A stretch of 64,000 nt of DNA from Undaria pinnatifida (lineage: Eukaryota; Sar; Phaeophyceae; Laminariales; Alariaceae), in contig JABAKD010000002.1 of the NCBI GenBank assembly GCA_012845835.1, forward strand, positions 27,950,710 through 28,014,709. Direction: 5' to 3'. A model generated the notes under the pieces. The model was not told where the DNA came from, did no database searches, and saw only the letters and a program-made list of their open reading frames with translations. The position numbers were made by a program, and so were the translations under genes. Position 1 is the first letter of the stretch; every line of letters starts with the position of its first letter. Of the stretch, positions 46,301 through 55,904 are shown piece by piece.

Positions 46301-49300
46301 CTAAAAACTACGCTCTGCCTGTTCAACTTTTGTTTGTGCAGATCAGCTTCGGGTTTCCGGTTTCGGATGTGCTCGTGGGCGCCTTCGGCCACGCGTCGGA
46401 GGGAGACGTGCTTTATCAAAGGGGTTTGCACGCCGAGGCTTTGGCATGCTTCAGCCGGTGCATCGACACCGAGGGTGCATTCAACGGTGCGTAGCGGAGG
46501 GGACGCCTTGTCACGGTTGGTGCCACCCCCGTCCCCGCCGTAGATCTTGACGCAAGCAGGTCTGCTGTTTATTTTTGCGCGTAGTCATTCGACGGCAACA
46601 TCGTATTCAACTAGTCAACGGATAAGCAAGTCGCTAATCATACTTCCTCCATCGCGGGGGCGTGTTATAAATAGGTGCTCAGTGATATGTTTGAGCGATG
46701 TGTAGTAACAATTACCTTCTCGGTGTTGTTATGTTGCTGTCCAATCGACGTACCGTTCGAGCGGCATAACTTCTACCGTTTCGTACATGCGTATTTTTGG
46801 CGTTACGTTTCGGACGACATACGGATCCTAACGTACGATACAAGTATCTCTGTATAATCTGCGATCGTCACTCTCCCGCCCTGGGCATCGCATCACCGTA
46901 CCCGTGGTGTTTATGTCTATGTGCTGTTAGAGCCTGTTAAACGTATCTCCTGGTGCGCGCCTGTGCAAACCTGGTCGATCATACACTGACTGATGCAGTG
47001 CCATCTCGGATTAGCCTAACAGCTATCCCCGCCGACTCAATCTGATCGATATTCATGGGTCACCCACTGCCACATTAGAACAAACATGTCGGCGAAAGAA
47101 ACGCTCTTTTCGTGATTGTGCCTGACAAGTATGCGTGATTGTGCCGAGTTCCTTGCGGGGATAGAGTAGTCGCGCGGCCGCAGCCCGAGGCGCCGGAGTG
47201 TCGGGGGCATTCTTAGATCGGTGCATACTTGTAAATCCCCCAAATCTCTCATGAACCGATCGTAACACCCCGAATGATAGGTAGCTGCCAGCAGAGAGTT
47301 GCGCAAAATCGGGACGATAAACGTTTTCTCATTTTTTTTCCCCCAACACAAGACTAGCTTGGAAGTTTGTTTTTTTTGTCTACCCAGGGCAGAGGTGGAC
47401 GCCGAAAACCCCTGTTGAAAAAAAAAAACACTCAGGCATTCGAAGCGTCTTTCGCTATCGCTAGGAGAGACGCGTGCTACGATAGAGGTGCACCACTTTT
47501 TTTTTCTAATACTACCCCTCGACTTGGAAGCTTAAGATCTCTCCCGAAACTGATTTAAGAGAGAAGAAAAACAAAACTGCTGCTAGATCGGATGAAGAAT
47601 TCCCATGGCCTAGATGCACCGCGCGAGAACCGTGCAAAATCAGATGGCGTAAATTCCGACGGTTTATGGTTAAGGAGTCCCGTCATTCGAAAAACATTTT
47701 TTTCAGACGAAAAGTGCTACCTATATCGTAGCATGCGTCGGGGACATGTTACTGTCGACGAAACTGTGTCCGTCGAATGTCTTGTTTTATGTACTAGTTT
47801 TAGAGTGGGGAGTTCCTTGACGGCTCTCTGTGATGGGGCAGGAGCGCCGTCACCCGCCGTCTTTGATCACGTGATCACAGTTTTTGATACCAGGTAGTAG
47901 CTGTCATTGAGTCACGCTGCGTGGGTACCTCATTTCCCTCAGGTTCCTACGGCATTATGCGCTCGGTATCCCACGCCAAAAAACGAGATATGAGTAAAAA
48001 ACTGTACGCGCCACCTGATGAACAACCCTGACGAACAGCCCCATCGGCCAGGCACACAACGCATACGGTGTAAAGCATCTACGGAAAGTCCCAAAATATT
48101 GGCAAAATATTGGGCATGGTACAGCATTGTTGGTCTAATTGTGTTATAGTGTAGTTGAGGAGCCCCGCCAGTCCCAAGTATTTGGTTCAAAACATTCTGC
48201 CTCTATCGTTGCACCGCTACAGCATATAGTCTGTTCTCGCCCTATGGTGCCCTCACGCCCCCGCGTTGGAGTCGTTTTTTTTACGCCGCTTACCTCTGGC
48301 TGCTGTACCGGTGTTGTTTGATGCCGCCGACTGACTGCTGACCGCTGCACTGACTGCTGATTGTTGCACTGACTGCTGCAGACAATGGCAATGCACTAAG
48401 CGTGGCGAAGGTCAAGCAGTCTAGCGCCATGCGCATGGTGGCGAAGGACATGGGAAGGAGAAATCCGGGCTCTGCAGAGGTCTCCACCGCCCTTGAGGTA
48501 CGTCAGGGCTAGCTGATCAGGGTGCCGTGGGAGGAGAAGGGAAGAAATCTGTGACCACCCGCGGCTAGTTCTGTAGGTCGCTGACGGTAAAACCGCTGAC
48601 GGGTTGAGCCGGAGAGTAAAAGAGAGGATTAAATACATATGCACATGTATGATTATTCATGAGTATATATGAGGGTGCCGAAAATAGGGTTGCAGGTGTG
48701 TTATGGTGCTAGCGATGCTAGCGGTGCACTAACTTGAGCCCAAAACCCCACCGAAAACTGACTTTGACGAAAAAAGGACTCTCGATCCGATGACCCATCC
48801 CATGGTTTATTGATAAGCAGAATGCAGGCCAAGGATCGTGTTTACAGTAGGTGTCCCCGAAACACGCGCACGTCCTGATTTTAGGCGTTGTGATGCACGA
48901 AAGCGTTTCAGCTTAGCGATGTATGTTCGGACAAGAATGGTCGTGCTCGGACAGGAATGCGTAACACACGACGGAGCAGTTTTTGTTCAGTTTTTTTGAC
49001 GCTCCTCGTTGGCGTTTGCTTTGGCCTTTTTTTGTTGGTGCTGTGGAGCAGGATGCCGAGGTTTCGGCCCGAGAAGCCATCAAGCTGTGGCGGGCCAACA
49101 CTTCTGCGTGGCTGCAGCTTTCCGATGTGTTGGTGGACATGGTGAGGGTAACTCCCAACAATCGATACCCTAAGAGTGGTAGTGTGCTGTTTTTCCAGTT
49201 GCCTTCCAACAATGTACAGACACATGCTACATCGTAGAGGTGTACCATTTTTTTTTTCGTTGTGTGAAGTTTATTGATCACTTGATGGGCTCTATACACC

Positions 49301-52221
49301 GCGAGTAAGCTGAAAGTGCAGCCCGATTTGCCAAATCAATGTCTTGATTACTTAAAAAAACGTGCATATTACGAATCAAAAGAATGACATCAGTAATGAA
49401 ATTTCACCGATTTCGTGAATAGGTTAATGTTCATGTTGCGCAACGAGAATGGCATTAATGAGGTTCCGACGATTTTATTGATAGGTTAACGTTCATATTG
49501 CACAACAAGAATGACATCAATGAAATGAAATTTGGACGATTTTGGGTTAAGATGGGTTAAGGAGCCCCGTCATTCAGAAAAAATGTGTTTGCCCAAAAAG
49601 TGCCAAGATCTATCGTACCGCGCGTCTACAGATGCTACAGATGCACGGTGCATGCTTCGTTCCAATATAAAGCTATGTATTGCTCATGTCTCTCTACCCA
49701 TGATATAATACGTGCTTGTGATCCTATGTACCGATGTTTATTGCTTGCGCCATAGGGGTGTTTATTGGTTGGCAAGGATCCAGATCTCGCGCTGTTGAGG
49801 TTTCAGAACTGGCTGGGGCGGGCTTACTTGCAGCGTATGTGCCACGGTGTGCGGCTTTAATTACGTATGTGTGGATACCAGTCCCTATTCCCTAGATTGT
49901 ACAGCCTCCTTATCACTATAATCCTTCAAGATCATCCTGGCATCCTGGCTCCTCGAGGCAGATTCTGATGTGTTTCCTCGTCGTTGACCCTCGAGCGTGC
50001 GGTTGCACACATAACCCACTTCGGTGTGTCTCCACACTAACACCTCCATCTGAGAAAGAGAAACCTGCGAAGGGACCACCGTCTTACAATTGGCGTCGTC
50101 GGCAGGACAATGGGGACTGGTATCCACATGTGCAGTATTCAATTTCTAGTGGTATTTCGTGTGCCTTTCGATAATGTGCAGTGCAGAATCCATGCACGTA
50201 TAAAACAAATATTCATGTATCTTTCCGGCGGTACACAACGAAAAAAAAAATGGATTGTTGTGGCCTACATTTTGTGATTAGTTTATTTTTTCATCACAAT
50301 GTGACAGACGTTTGCTCTGACTCGCCATCAGACAGGGCAACCGTTTTTGGATTTTAAGTTTGTGTGTGCAGCCGTCTCTGAGCTACTGTACGATAGCAGT
50401 GTCGATAATGCGATCCACAATACATAGAATTGCGGCCCACGGTTAGGCGACGCAGCACATGAACAAACTCATAACCGGTACCTAGTGTATACCGCTGCAG
50501 CAAGCGCACGCTTAGCGCCGCGGCAATAAGGGAGTGACAAAGTCTGTATACACAGCTCTGGTTCTTGGAGCCGCCGGTGCCGCCGATTAGTTTTTGTAGA
50601 TAAATAATCATGCAGTCTCACCTGGTTGTAGACACAGCTATTTTATATATTTGCTCTAAGAACGTCAGCTGTGAGTTCGACAATTTTATGGTCGATACTC
50701 ATCTTTGCAAGCTGGGTAGTACACCGGTCGCCCGTTTATAGTAAGTTTTCATGAGGCGAAACCTAATCAATCGTAATAATGGATATTTAAGCGTGCGATG
50801 AACCATGAAGACATTAACGTGTTAGGTGACGTGAAAATTATTATTAATTGCATTTTGTTTGTGGGTTCCGCCAATGTATTGTTTTGCCGATAAATAATCA
50901 AACAGTCTCGTCTGGTGTAGACGTAGCTGTTTTATTTTTGGGTGCCGCCGATTACTGTTTTGTCGATAAATAAACGAGCAGTCTCACCTGATGTATACGT
51001 AGCTATTTCGTCAGTGGGTGCCGCCGATTTGTCTTCGTGGATAAGTAATCAAGCAGTCCCACCTGGTATATTCGTAGCTTGTTTTTTTTGGGTGCCGCCG
51101 ATTATTTTTCGTCGATAAATGAGTCAAGCAATCTCACTTGGTATACGTATACGTAGCTATATATATCATTTAGGGGGCTGTATAGGCCTTGGACCAGATT
51201 CCACGAAATGATTGAAGTATGCTTGACGTTAACTACCCATTTACCACTGCCAAAAACTATCCTGCGCTAACTGTAAATAGCTTTGTTCAAAAAAACAACG
51301 TGGGTGCAGTTGGGACGGGGACTTCCATCATAAACCCTAGCCCTCACCACTATCACCCGGGTTTTTTCTCGGAGCGAAGACGTGACGAGGAGTTAAGTGA
51401 ACGTGGGCTTTCAACCTTTTTGTTGAGAACGGGGCCAACTTTGTTGAAGCCAGGCCAAATGGTAGACTTTACTGTTTATGGTGTTGTTGTACGCCAGGGT
51501 TATTGACGCATGTCTTCTGTGGCCAGCCACGGACAAGGTTATGGCGTTGGAGTTAATCTGAGAACAGGATTGCCGACGTTTTATCTGCTCGCCCATTCAC
51601 CCCTCTGCGCCGCCTCCCCCCCCTCCCCAACCCCCCACCCCGACAACAACGGCGAAGGCAGCGTTCGTTTGGATGTTTACAACCCTATCCCCGACCGGCT
51701 GTTTTTTTTTTTTTCGAATTAATCTGTGGTGAGGAGTTAGTGTCGGCAATCAACCATTTTGTCCAACATGAGCCGAATCATAAACACTACCAGGTACCAG
51801 GTATTATGAGTAGTCTAAAGCAGTGAAATCTGTTGATCGTTTTGAAACAACCATGGGAGTGTGTTACGGCGGCCGGTCGCGGGAACGCAAAAAAGTACGG
51901 TGGGTCGTGGTCTCATTCGCGGCGCATCGGGCGCAGAGAAGTGGGGGGTATCTATGTGGGTTTCGGCATGAACGTTTCATTACGCGGACGCTTTCATTCG
52001 CGTGAGAAGAACGCCATTATACTGTTGCTTACAGACGTACTGACCGTTCATTCGCCCCCCCCGCCCCTCCCGGTCCGGACGACGGCAACGCTTGTTTCGG
52101 TTCTTTTTCCCAGGGGCGGGCCGACATAGCCTTGGAGCTGATGGCACAATTGAAAGCGGAGTTTCCGGACGCGAAGTTCGAGGCGTCGGAGAAAGCGGCT
52201 CGGATACGAAACAGCCGGTAG
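40090..52221 (+). CDS. Thioredoxin-like [2Fe-2S] ferredoxin fused to TPR repeats, probably plastid-targeted; 8 exons, 330 aa
   Basis: Exons 40090-40377, 43723-43805, 45088-45178, 46342-46486, 48382-48497, 49052-49141, 49777-49848 and 52114-52221 (phases 0, 2, 0, 1, 0, 0, 0) give 330 aa. Residues about 51-73 are a hydrophobic signal segment ending GPGASAF (71-77), the ASA|F cleavage site of stramenopile plastid preproteins. A thioredoxin-like [2Fe-2S] domain follows, with cluster ligands C89 and C94 (VHVCTNTSCRK) and C121 and C125 (GCQGRCGQGPNV), the usual CGxGPN signature, and YNGVSQPATIAAIIE at its end. From about 172 the protein is helical with TPR character (YQRGLHAEALACFSRCID; NWLGRAY then DIALELMAQLKAEFP). 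Family members bind a [2Fe-2S] cluster for electron transfer or redox sensing, and the TPRs suggest a protein partner. Exact function is unknown. The transit peptide after ASAF is unusually short. Confidence 0.85.
40704..41698. mobile_element. Large foldback: ~400-bp inverted arms, ~190-bp loop
   Basis: The left arm 40704-41095 pairs with the right arm 41283-41698. Landmarks are 'tgattgatgatgattggtc' and its complement, 'aaccaactgctgtagcata', 'tcacgaaaagc', 'ttgggggacgta', 'gtcgaagtacgcttgaacc' and 'aagtacgcgacagcag'. Identity is high with small indels. It lies in intron 1 of the ferredoxin-TPR gene. Open frames on either arm are mirror images of each other. Confidence 0.9.
41767..41908 (+). 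repeat. ~71-bp tandem repeat with CCAAT-like motifs, 2 copies
   Basis: Each unit reads 'ttggccaatcagaaatctc', then 'aaaattggcca.tcag', then 'tgcgggcacctttt' and a CT tract. Three GGCCAATCAG and one GGCCACTCAG are present. Confidence 0.85.
42402..42515 (-). repeat. 57-bp tandem repeat, 2 copies, open on the minus strand
   Basis: The two units are nearly identical and a multiple of three long. On the minus strand they encode two copies of SKAKGKGGALGSMKSQV within a longer open frame (42536-41949). No partner exons were found on that strand; inside intron 1 of the ferredoxin-TPR gene. Confidence 0.8.
42590..43660. repeat. Inverted repeats flanking ~0.8 kb, with outer CAACACCGC arrays
   Basis: The left arm at about 42670-42740 ('caccaaagatgtcgggagac', 'gtcaaggcaaat') is inverse to the right arm at about 43530-43610 ('gtctcctgccatctttggt', 'atttgcctt'). 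Outside each arm lie short arrays of CAACACCGCC-type units (42605-42660, 43612-43665), both in the same orientation. Confidence 0.65.
43723..43805 (+). CDS. Ferredoxin-TPR gene, exon 2
   Basis: Acceptor TTAACTCCAG ends at 43722. Encodes ASSRWTLDTFRAFAPPNVEV then IETGCQG, carrying the third cluster cysteine. Donor GGCAG|GTGATA, phase 2; the split codon is Arg124. Confidence 0.85.
44405..44512 (+). repeat. Fragment of the ~400-bp dispersed repeat family
   Basis: Shares 'agctgtgagatcgaagat', 'gtcgaaac.catctttgcaag' and 'gatcgcgcgtatta' with 15400-15480 and 27520-27590. Confidence 0.75.
44941..45021 (+). mobile_element. TTAA-target miniature element, 81 bp, intact
   Basis: TTAA (44937-44940) before and TCAA (45022-45025) after. 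Starts CGCCTTAACGACGGG and ends CTCTAAAGGGG. Only 66 bp upstream of exon 3 of the ferredoxin-TPR gene, within intron 2. Confidence 0.85.
45088..45178 (+). CDS. Ferredoxin-TPR gene, exon 3
   Basis: Acceptor GAACCGCAG ends at 45087. Completes Arg124, then CGQGPNVMTRPPEEVYNGVS and QPATIAAIIE, the C-terminal half of the thioredoxin-like [2Fe-2S] fold. Donor GAG|GTGCGG, phase 0. Confidence 0.9.
45309..45698. mobile_element. ~270-bp TIR element copy with an expanded TAG microsatellite
   Basis: Left end 'gcactacgataggggtggc' resembles the TIR. The interior has 'ttaaccctaaatcatcgg' and 'gtgtacccaagccatgg'; the right end is worn. A (TAG)n tract at 45412-45550 sits in the position where other copies have short T-rich DNA. 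Confidence 0.65.
46342..46486 (+). CDS. Ferredoxin-TPR gene, exon 4 (first TPR)
   Basis: Acceptor TTTGTTTGTGCAG. Encodes a linker and ASEGDVLYQRGLHAEALACF, a TPR-like helix pair. Donor ACG|GTGCGT, phase 1. Confidence 0.82.
47470..47738. mobile_element. ~270-bp TIR element, full length (269 bp)
   Basis: Terminal inverted repeats: left ACGCGTGCTACGATAGAGGT, right end 'ctatatcgtagcatgcgt'. The interior CCATGGCCTAG core and 'ttaaggagtcccgtcattc' are shared with 55565-55836. No coding capacity. Confidence 0.8.
48382..48497 (+). CDS. Ferredoxin-TPR gene, exon 5
   Basis: Acceptor CTGACTGCTGCAG. Completes Asp203, then NGNALSVAKVKQSSAMRMVA and so on, ending STALE. Basic helical composition. Donor GAG|GTACGT, phase 0. 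Confidence 0.8.
49052..49141 (+). CDS. Ferredoxin-TPR gene, exon 6
   Basis: Acceptor GTGGAGCAG. Encodes DAEVSAREAIKLWRANTSAW then LQLSDVLVDM, a TPR-like helix pair. Donor ATG|GTGAGG, phase 0. Confidence 0.82.
49222..49626. mobile_element. ~270-bp TIR element, copy with an internal ~67-bp tandem duplication
   Basis: Left end 'acatgctacatcgtagaggt', right end 'ctatcgtaccgcgcgt'. Inside, 49385-49545 repeats 'gaatgacatcaatgaaat'-type units about 2.5 times. Confidence 0.65.
49777..49848 (+). CDS. Ferredoxin-TPR gene, exon 7 (boundaries uncertain)
   Basis: DPDLALLRFQNWLGRAYLQR is the first helix of the last TPR. Start: AAG acceptor at 49774-49776 in phase 0; TTTCAG at 49801-49806, also in phase 0, would give a shorter exon. 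End: GGT|GTGCGG at 49848/49849 is the only GT donor that keeps the TPR frame of exon 8. The better-looking GTATGT at 49835 is phase 1 and breaks it. Confidence 0.6.
50575..51160 (+). repeat. ~73-bp repeat, 5 copies
   Basis: Units start near 50575, 50863, 50938, 51017 and 51090. Each reads 'gggtgccgccgatta', then 'tcgataaataa', 'caagcagtctcacctggt' and 'gtagct', with small changes. Four are tandem and one lies 215 bp upstream. All in the last intron of the ferredoxin-TPR gene. Confidence 0.85.
51219..51506 (+). CDS. Unassigned open frame inside the last ferredoxin-TPR intron, 95 aa
   Basis: MLDVNYPFTTAKNYPALTVN through LRTGPTLLKPGQMVDFTVYG. Not repetitive and reasonably protein-like. It directly follows the 73-bp repeat array. 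No domain recognised; could be a remnant of an inserted element. Confidence 0.22.
   Translation: MLDVNYPFTTAKNYPALTVNSFVQKNNVGAVGTGTSIINPSPHHYHPGFFSERRRDEELSERGLSTFLLRTGPTLLKPGQMVDFTVYGVVVRQGY
52114..52221 (+). CDS. Ferredoxin-TPR gene, exon 8 with stop
   Basis: Acceptor GGTTCTTTTTCCCAG ends at 52113. Encodes GRADIALELMAQLKAEFPDA then KFEASEKAARIRNSR and TAG. It completes the TPR begun in exon 7: Tyr288 followed by the conserved small residue at the right distance, except for a three-residue excess at the junction. Confidence 0.78.
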   Translation, partial: GRADIALELMAQLKAEFPDAKFEASEKAARIRNSR

Positions 52222-53050
52222 CACAACATCACCACCAAGGAGGGATACACCATCACAATGCCGCCGGCAAGAAAAGATATACCTGGTACCGCTCTGGACA
52301 TAAATATAGAGACCTTCTTGGAGCAATAATATGAATCCGAATGGTCCTTAAATTTCCGTCCAGAACCTAGACCGAAGTTTAGAGGCCGTTGAGTATTGGT
52401 ATGAGAACCAAACGGTCCTTGAGAATCGTCCGCGGGTGTATGTTTATTACAAGACAATTTTCGTGCGGGCTGGGATATCCTCGGATCACATATAGCCTCG
52501 TCGTGCGTGCGGCGTAGGTTTGGCACGCCGCCTGCTTGTTGCCCCTCGGTGTACTCGAGGGAGCCAATCCGCGGTGCAGCCCACTCAATCGCCATCGAGT
52601 TTTTCGAAGAGCGATTTTACGTTTCCTACCGACATACATTTTGTGGGTCGCACGTTCGCCCTCGAGGTTTTCGAGAAGCGAAGTTATAAACATAACTAAG
52701 GTTACTTTATGTCTAGAGTGGCCGCTAGGACAAGCCCAAGCAGGCCAGCAGCCGGCTTTTAGCGCCAGAAGCTAACAGCAGGCGATGATGCACAGCACGA
52801 CTCGCCCCCAGTAGGCGGCCTTCTAGCGCCAGCAGCTGAGGTCACGTGCGCACGGAACGACTAGGCCGTGCTTCGTCAGTAATGACAGCGATTATTCCCC
52901 GTTTTTTTGGGTCGCATTTCGACCAAAGACACACCCAGCGGTGATACTGGAATGGCAGCAGAAGAATCCCGCTTCCCCTAGTAAAGCTGCTCCCTTCACA
53001 CACCCATCACAGCCACGGGTGAACATGCACAACCCGCTTCGCCGACATAG
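52222..53050. other. Downstream of the ferredoxin-TPR gene; no supported gene
   Basis: Presumed 3' UTR and intergenic DNA. A short imperfect duplication ('agcgccag.agct') lies near 52760 and 52817. Confidence 0.4.
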
Positions 53051-53273
53051 TAGAATGTGGGCAAAAAGGCCGACCTTTATGAGCACCTTTTGGAGCGTCC
53101 AATGTTACAAACAGTGCGAATTTGCCCACGTTCGGTGAGCTTGGCGTGATTCTAGCGTCCAAAAAGGCGCTTTCGAAGGTTGCAGTTTGGAGTTACTCGT
53201 CGTTCTATGGATTTTGCAGACCTTCCAAAAGGTGCGCAGAAGGTCTGCCTTGTGCCCACGTTCTACACAGGTG
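53051..53273. mobile_element. Small foldback, ~45-bp arms
   Basis: The left end 'gtagaatgtgggcaaaaagg' pairs with the right end 'ccttgtgcccacgttctac'. The arms continue through 'ccgacctt..gagcaccttttgg' and its complement. Confidence 0.8.
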
Positions 53274-53329
53274 TCGGCGAAGAACGGGGGGGGTCCCGTC
53301 CACCCACGAAGAGAACGATGGCCGAAGTG

Positions 53330-53515
53330 TGCTTTTGAAAAAATGCGTTGTGAGCCATCCCACGTTAGAGGTGAAAAATCGACGAGCAGTGGGATTGCTG
53401 AACTCTAGCGCGATAAAAATTGAAGGCAAGAACCCGGGGGGGAAAAGGGACGACACCTGTGACCACGGCTTGTCCAGAAGCTGGAAAGTAGAAGAGGGTG
53501 AAAAAAAGAAGAAGT
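53330..53515 (-). repeat. Dispersed repeat, copy 3 of 3 (inverted)
   Basis: Reverse complement matches 32985-33110 and 23410-23560 ('aaaattgaaggcaagaaccc', 'gtgaccacggcttgtccag'). Confidence 0.75.
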
Positions 53516-54002
53516 AGAAGAAAAAAAGGGGGGTGCAGCATCAGTCCCTGATCCTTGAGCTCCCAACATGAGGAGTTCAACATCTCAACCGAAAAATGAC
53601 TTCGAAGGCACTCGTTCGCGCAACCCGGCCAAGCGTCGATGCCCTTGTCTCAAAACAATGCTTTATCGGTAAAATTTATTAGACTAACCGTTAGCTCCTC
53701 ACCTGAGGTGGAGCTCACCCGGACAGAAACCGTTGGGTATTAAAAGCGCCGCCCCTGCGGTGGGGTGTACCGGCGTTTTCCTGAGGAGAATGATGGCCGA
53801 TGCTTGCTTTTGGAAAGAGTGCGTTCTAGTGCTTTGTATGAGAGATTTTTAAAGTACCGGCGTTTTTTACAGAGCTATCGGTGGGCACGGTGTACGGTGT
53901 GTGCACGCCCTCCCCATGGTGCTCCAATGATGCCCTCCCCGAGATCACCACACAAGGTCAATTATTAACCCCCTTCATTCAGTAGAGCTGCGTTCAGGCA
54001 CG

Positions 54003-54802
54003 TAGGACGCATCCTACGATGGAGGTAGCACGTTTTCGTCTGAAATGGTTTCTGAATGACTGGACTCCTTAACCCCGAAACGTTGCAAATCTTGGCCATT
54101 TTTTCTTTTTTTGCTTTTCACAACCATGGACCTAACCCTAACCCATACGAAGTACCGGTCGAGAAGTGCCCTCTCTTGGCGTCCCACTGGGGTGAAATGG
54201 TTGAAAAAAAGCACCACATGGTGTGTGTATCACTGCAAAACCGTCTGAAATCTAGGCCATTTTTTTTTTTTTTTTTTTCTGATTTTTGTTGTGTGCTACC
54301 CAGAGGCCGTGGGACGTTTCATCCGGTAGCAGTTTTATTTTTCTCCAAATCAGTCTTTGCCTTAGAGAGATCTTAGGCTTCCACATTGAGGAACACCTCA
54401 GAGAAAAAATGGTGCGCACCCCTGCACATCTATCTTTAGCACGCGTCGTTGGCGGGGACAAATTACCTGGAAGACGCGTGCTACGATGGAGGTATTGAGG
54501 TATACCTGGTATAACTTTTTGGCCAAAACATTGTCTGAATAATATGAAGGGTCTCCTTACATTTTATCAATCTAAAATCGTCGGGGAAAATGCAAGTATG
54601 CTTGTTTTTCAAATATTTTTTTGTTGTGTGCCCCTAAACAGCCAAGGGATCTTGGTTCATTGCCTTGCACTTTCATTCTATGTTCAAATCGATTTCAGTT
54701 TTTTTGGGGGGGGAGGGGAGGTATGGAGCGCCGCTCGTGAGGAAAAGTCAGAAAAAAAAATGGCTTAAACCCTCCAAGATGCCGTATCATCATAGCACGT
54801 GC
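54003..54802. mobile_element. Two diverged copies of the TIR element, adjacent
   Basis: Copy a about 54003-54449 (left 'gcatcctacgatggaggt', right 'tttagcacgcgtcg'). Copy b about 54472-54802 (left 'acgcgtgctacgatggaggt', right 'atcatcatagcacgtgc'). Both share 'gtgtgcta/ccc..gcc..ggga' cores with the 47- and 55-kb copies. A CCTAACCCTAACCCA stretch lies in copy a. Confidence 0.6.
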
Positions 54803-55564
54803 CGAAAGTAATTAGACTAGCGATCATGGATCATGTTTGCACCGTTAATAGTAGCAAAAGGCTGAAGACAAGATTACGTCCTTATTTATTTTTTTCAGGG
54901 CCATATTGTCCCTTATTATGCAGCCCATCTATATCCATCCACCATAAACACGACCAGTGCGATTTTATCAAAGGCTTCCAGGAAGAGCGTACAACAATAC
55001 GAGTATTTGCGTGCTGCAGGCGTGTCTTACAGCTACTTACATATAGCAGTTCTCGGACACGTCCTCTACCGTAGCGGCCCGGGCTGCGTGGTGTGTGTGT
55101 AGTCGAGATAGATGCTGTATTCCTCACTTACTTTCTACTGTGTAGTGTCGCCTTTTTTGGCCTCTGAAGCCGGACAAACTCATAAAGTAAACTGTCAAGC
55201 ACGAAAAAAAACTCGTACGAACGACCAGTAAATTTGTCAGGTTTGTTTCTTATTTATTCCATCAGACAGACGGACGGACACAAGAGACAGACAACTTTTC
55301 AGCTTCCGTTTTAGAGACCACATCTTGACGTCCACAGTGAGTAGGGAATTTGCCTTTGGACTTACGAATGTGTAGTCTTCCAAAATGTGGAGAACGACTT
55401 AACTACTACTCGTGTCCTTTTTCGGCGGTACGTCAAGCGCTCTCATCCGTCTGGTGTGAACGCAAAAGTGTAGTAATGTCAGTAGTATTAATAGTATAGT
55501 ATACTAGATGCATGCATGCTGCGCGAGTGTCATACACCTCTTCTTGGTAAGGCACAGCCCTCAC

Positions 55565-55836
55565 ACGCGTGCTACGATAGAGGTGCACCACTTTTTTTTC
55601 CAACACTACCCCTCGATTTGGGAGCTCAAGACCTCTCCCAAAAACTGATTTGGAAAAAGATAAAACTGCAACCGGATGGACGAAAAAAGCCCATGGCCTA
55701 GGTACAGTACACAGCGAGAATCATGCCCAAAACAAAATGGCCTGTTTCCGACGATGTTGGGTTAATGAAGTGAGCCCCGTCGTTTAGAAAACCAATTCCA
55801 GACCAAAAGAGTGCTACCTTCTATCGTAGCGTGCGT
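55565..55836. mobile_element. ~270-bp TIR element, full length (272 bp)
   Basis: ACGCGTGCTACGATAGAGGT at the left and 'ctatcgtagcgtgcgt' at the right. Best-preserved copy with 47470-47738; the uninserted 'gggagctcaagacc' and 'gggttaatgaagtgagcccc' sites are seen here. Confidence 0.82.
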
Positions 55837-55904
55837 CCTGACATGACAAACAAAAAAGAGCGTCTCGTTCCTTAATCTATTACCAAGAGCAGCCTGTTTT
55901 GGGC

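Noticed and set aside
49835-49840. GTATGT as donor of exon 7 in the ferredoxin-TPR gene
   Set aside because: Phase 1; joining to 52114 destroys the TPR frame. Kept as an alternative in the findings but not used in the model.
50575-51160. Regularly spaced repeats suggestive of a CRISPR array
   Set aside because: Whole units, including the supposed spacers, are repeated, and the context is a eukaryotic intron.
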